This document shows, in pieces, positions 5,114 through 6,873 of a stretch of 6,873 nt of DNA. The position numbers were made by a program, and so were the translations under genes. Each line of letters begins with the position of its first letter. Positions within the stretch are counted from its first letter, which is position 1. Under the pieces are notes generated by a model that saw nothing but the letters and a program-made list of their open reading frames with translations, was not told the DNA's origin and ran no database searches. Source of the stretch: Candidatus Mcinerneyibacterium aminivorans (GTDB taxonomy: Bacteria > Macinerneyibacteriota > Macinerneyibacteria > Macinerneyibacteriales > Macinerneyibacteriaceae); assembly GCA_008086245.1 (NCBI GenBank), contig VSIX01000150.1:1-6873 (forward strand), given 5' to 3'.

Positions 5114-6150
5114 TTATTTTTACCTCCTAAAAAACTAACAAAAAAGATAACCATACCTATTACCATACCAAAATATTTTGTTAGAAATCGCCATGCAAAA
5201 ATTAGCGGAACAATATCATTTCCTCCCACAAATTTTGAAAACAAAAATGAATAGCTTCCTTCTGCGACCCCTGTTGCTCCGGGAGTAGGAGCGAAGTACA
5301 TAAAAAATATTATTACAATCTGCATCAGGATAATCGAAATGGCAGATACATCATATCCCAACCCTTTTATTAGAATTACCGAAAATGATAACTCAGCTAA
5401 TAGAAAAAATATTGTAGATAAGATTACCGATGCCAAATACTTTTTATCTCCTTTAAAAAAATAAGCTAAATTCCTTCCAAATACCTTAATTTCTCTTATA
5501 ATCTTTCTTTTCAACTTAAGATATTTCTTATCGGATAACAGCTTTTTACTGTTCAGGAAAAATAAAATATTTACCACAATTCTTTTAACAAGTTTGTTTT
5601 TAAAAATTACAACATAAAAAAAGGAAAAATAAAAAATAGCAAACAGAGAAATGTAGAAAAGAACCTTTTTCTGGGGAAAAACTGAGGAGAGATTTTTCTC
5701 AAAAAGTATTACTAACGGCGTACTAAAAAACACAAAAGTCATTGCTATTACCGTTCTAATGGTAGTAGCTGCAGTTGCATCCCCCAGCGATACTCCTTTT
5801 TTATTCAGAAAATATATCTGAACAACCCCTCCTCCACTTGCAAAGGGCGTTACATTGGCTACAAATAGATTCAGAAAAACAAGTTTAACTATATGGATAA
5901 GTTTCACATCCGTTTTCAAAGTTTTTAATATAAAAAACAATCTCAGACCGTCAAAAATAAAGTAAATCAAAAGGCACATAACCAAAAATAAATAAATTGA
6001 AAAAGAATAGGATTTGAAAATGGAAAATTTTGATTTCTGTCCAATGATTTTGGATATTGTATAAAAAGATAACCCTGAAAGTATAATAAAAATAAATAAA
6101 TAGAACAGATATTTTCTTAAACTTTTACTACCAGATATATATTCTCGCAA
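5110..6150 (-). CDS. Membrane protein, LPG synthase TM / UPF0104 family
   Basis: Encodes 346 residues, very hydrophobic, with about eight membrane segments (roughly 13-31, 51-77, 85-107, 128-150, 163-183, 237-261, 268-290, 312-340). Hallmarks of the lysylphosphatidylglycerol synthase transmembrane family are the two glycine/proline loops, VANVTPFASGGGVVQIYFL (97-115) and APTPGATGVAEGSYSF (287-302), and a late WRFLTKY (320-326). The soluble aminoacyl-transferase part of MprF is absent, so this is the stand-alone form. Stand-alone members often sit beside glycosyltransferases, and a role in moving lipids or glycolipids across the membrane is the usual suggestion. The start is TTG 6150, with AGGG 8 bases upstream. 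An ATG at 6158 is out of frame and would give only 13 codons. It is first in an operon with the GT4 fusion. Confidence 0.85.
   Translation of the reverse strand: MREYISGSKSLRKYLFYLFIFIILSGLSFYTISKIIGQKSKFSIFKSYSFSIYLFLVMCLLIYFIFDGLRLFFILKTLKTDVKLIHIVKLVFLNLFVANVTPFASGGGVVQIYFLNKKGVSLGDATAATTIRTVIAMTFVFFSTPLVILFEKNLSSVFPQKKVLFYISLFAIFYFSFFYVVIFKNKLVKRIVVNILFFLNSKKLLSDKKYLKLKRKIIREIKVFGRNLAYFFKGDKKYLASVILSTIFFLLAELSFSVILIKGLGYDVSAISIILMQIVIIFFMYFAPTPGATGVAEGSYSFLFSKFVGGNDIVPLIFAWRFLTKYFGMVIGMVIFFVSFLGGKNN
5123..5128 (-). promoter_or_regulatory. Strong RBS fixing the TTG start of the fusion
   Basis: On the minus strand a perfect AGGAGG lies 9 bases before TTG 5113. The TTG overlaps the TGA stop of the upstream gene (TTGA, 5113-5110). 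The lack of a nearby ATG and this ideal Shine-Dalgarno support the rare start codon and translational coupling. Confidence 0.8.
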
Positions 6151-6195
6151 AATATCATCCCTATAAAATTTGTTTAAATGCTTTATCTAATGTTT

Positions 6196-6450
6196 TTATC
6201 TCATTGAATCTGATAAAATTATAACAAAAGTTAACCATAAATAAATCAAAAAAACATATCCTACTTTAATAATTATCTGCTTTAATCTTTTGTAAAACTT
6301 TAAATTTTTAATCCCCATTGCGAGCGGCATAGTAAGCGCGGCAATCTCAAGAACGACTTTGGATATACTTTTAAGTATTATTCTTAATCTTAAAATCGCT
6401 GCCCTTTCTAATTTTTCAGCTTGAAAGAAAGCGATTTTTAATTTCTTCAA
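6196..6450 (-). CDS. Doubtful 84-residue ORF partly made of repeats
   Basis: An open frame of 84 codons with a TTG start and no Shine-Dalgarno before it. Residues 5-21 (containing FQAEKLERAAI) are the translation of repeat module C, and residues 34-45 (LEIAALTMPLAM) are the translation of the GC-rich palindrome at 6317-6350. Only the last 40 or so residues are outside repeats, with one possible membrane segment (about 62-80). It ends 45 bases before the membrane-protein gene on the same strand. It could be a chance frame, or a gene remnant whose 5' part has been overrun by repeats. I favour not a functional gene, and assign no function. Confidence 0.2.
   Translation of the reverse strand: MKKLKIAFFQAEKLERAAILRLRIILKSISKVVLEIAALTMPLAMGIKNLKFYKRLKQIIIKVGYVFLIYLWLTFVIILSDSMR
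6218..6223 (-). promoter_or_regulatory. Candidate -10 box for the glycolipid operon
   Basis: A perfect TATAAT on the minus strand lies about 68 bases before the TTG at 6150. The -35 region is A/T-rich without a good TTGACA match (TTTATT at 16-base spacing is the best seen). It falls within the end of the doubtful 84-codon ORF, which, if the promoter is real, argues against co-transcription from further upstream. Confidence 0.3.
6317..6350. repeat. GC-rich interspersed palindrome
   Basis: ATTGC (6317-6321) pairs with GCAAT (6341-6345), and GCG (6324-6326) with CGC (6337-6339). The flanks read CATTGCGAGCG and GCGGCAATCTC. This sharply GC-rich island in AT-rich sequence resembles the CATTGCGAG...GCAATCTC interspersed repeats found between genes in unrelated bacteria; that likeness is from memory. 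Confidence 0.55.
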
Positions 6451-6466
6451 AGGAATCAGATTTAAA
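6391..6466 (-). repeat. Repeat module copy C
   Basis: On the minus strand: TTTAAATCTG, CCTTTGAAGAAAT, then AAAATCGCT...AGCGATTTT (stems 6430-6438 and 6392-6400) with a 29-base loop instead of the 4-base loops of copies A and B. The loop contains CAAGCTG...AAGGGCA, a pattern that recurs just outside the module at about 6477-6502. Confidence 0.6.
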
Positions 6467-6541
6467 AATTTTCAATTTTGCCCTTACCCATTGGGCCAGC
6501 TTGTCTGCAATTTTAAAATCACGATAGTGATTTTTTATTTC
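6416..6541 (-). other. Start-less open stretch, possible coding remnant
   Basis: Between a TAA (6544-6542) and a TGA (6418-6416) there are 41 sense codons with no good start or ribosome binding site. The translation includes HYRDFKIADKLAQWVRAKLK and then IFKSDSFEEIKNRF, and looks more protein-like than its surroundings. The sequence around the upstream stop (IFKNYSS-stop-EIKNHYRD) resembles the downstream IFKSDSFEEIKNRF because both cover repeat modules. It may be a decayed gene end or just repeat sequence read as protein. Confidence 0.2.
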
Positions 6542-6562
6542 TTAAGAGGAATAATTTTTAAA
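6514..6562 (-). repeat. Repeat module copy B with hairpin
   Basis: On the minus strand: TTTAAAAATTAT, CCTCTTAAGAAAT, then the hairpin of AAAATCAC (6515-6522) with GTGATTTT (6527-6534) and loop GATA as read on the plus strand. It is the counterpart of copy A on the left side, and so extends the inverted-repeat similarity inward with gaps. Confidence 0.65.
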
Positions 6563-6577
6563 AATTGTTTTTAGAAG

Positions 6578-6624
6578 ATTCCTGAACTAAGAATTAATAA
6601 AAGTAATTTTTATCCGTCAGGAAT
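6578..6624. repeat. Stem-loop ATTCCTGA/TCAGGAAT, right copy
   Basis: ATTCCTGA (6578-6585) pairs with TCAGGAAT (6617-6624) over a 31-base loop. It is the right-hand counterpart of the stem at 287-326; the loops differ in length and sequence. Confidence 0.55.
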
Positions 6625-6873
6625 TTTCATTACTTATTTATTGCAATTATGCAAATTCCGGGTGAAGAGAAACGAAGATATAAAAATCACGAAGGATTTT
6701 TAATCAATTGCCGATTCAGGCTGTAAAGAAATAGCAACTAATTAATGAATATCCCAAAAATTTTAGAAAACAGTCATCCTGAATTTATTTCCAGACAAGT
6801 CTGTCCCATAAGAAAGGGAAGGATCTACTCTAAAAGACTATATATCAATCAATTATAGAAGATGCTGAAACAA
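6613..6873 (-). repeat. Right arm of long inverted repeat
   Basis: Reverse complement of 39-298, with perfect blocks 6785-6873 (89 bases) and 6670-6732 (63 bases) and diverged joins. It contains the same small palindromes, for example TAAAAATC/GATTTTTA. A plus-strand open stretch from about 6777 ends in TAG near 6856 but has no start signal and is not kept as a gene. The arm reaches the window end, so its outer limit is unknown. Confidence 0.9.

Noticed and set aside
5021-5254. 77-codon plus-strand ORF across the junction of the two operon genes
   Set aside because: Antisense to two real genes; no recognisable protein features.
6777-6858. Plus-strand open stretch in the right arm ending in TAG
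   Set aside because: It has no start codon with a ribosome binding site, and the perfect conservation extends past its end, so the DNA repeat rather than a protein explains it.
39-6873. Classical insertion sequence or composite transposon
   Set aside because: No transposase or integrase reading frame lies within or between the arms, and no target duplication can be seen in the window.

Overview
This is an AT-rich stretch of bacterial chromosome with four convincing protein genes. It is enclosed by a pair of long inverted repeats, with a thick layer of small palindromic repeats just inside them. No rRNA, tRNA, transposase, integrase, CRISPR array or phage gene is visible. The lipoprotein, the secreted binding protein and the membrane glycolipid genes suit a bacterium, probably with two membranes. 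Nothing here fixes the phylum: a spirochaete, a deltaproteobacterium-like lineage or a candidate phylum would all fit. The abundance of intergenic palindromes points to a repeat-rich genome.

Layout. Positions 1-50 hold a nested palindrome. It runs into the left inverted repeat (39-298), whose partner is 6613-6873 on the opposite strand. The outer 89 bases and an inner block of 63 bases are identical in the two arms. Positions 299-520 are hairpin-rich filler. A small secreted solute-binding protein of the family 3 type lies at 525-1214 on the minus strand. A divergent, very AT-rich spacer (1215-1570) holds two hairpins, a possible 24-codon leader ORF and a run of seven G in the ribosome binding site of the next gene. 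A probable lipoprotein of an unfamiliar family, perhaps an SGNH-like hydrolase, is at 1571-2491 on the plus strand. A 387-base convergent gap follows.

Positions 2879-6150 are a two-gene minus-strand operon. The first gene (5110-6150) encodes a polytopic membrane protein of the lysylphosphatidylglycerol synthase TM / UPF0104 family. The second (2879-5113) overlaps it by 4 bases and encodes a fusion: a membrane anchor, a phosphoesterase-like domain, a second membrane segment and a family GT4 glycosyltransferase resembling diacylglycerol glucosyltransferases. The likely joint role is to make, and perhaps translocate or regulate, a membrane glycolipid. Positions 6190-6612 are repeat modules, with one doubtful 84-codon ORF partly built from them, and the right inverted repeat closes the window.

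The most notable point is the phosphoesterase-like domain of the fusion. Its overall fold signature is recognisable, but at every motif that should bind the two metal ions the residues are replaced, mostly by Asn or Gln. It looks like a catalytically dead sensor or scaffold on the outer face of the membrane, attached to an apparently intact cytoplasmic glycosyltransferase. The second is the inverted repeats plus a family of hairpins that keep the AAATC...GATTT outer stem while the inner pairs change together.
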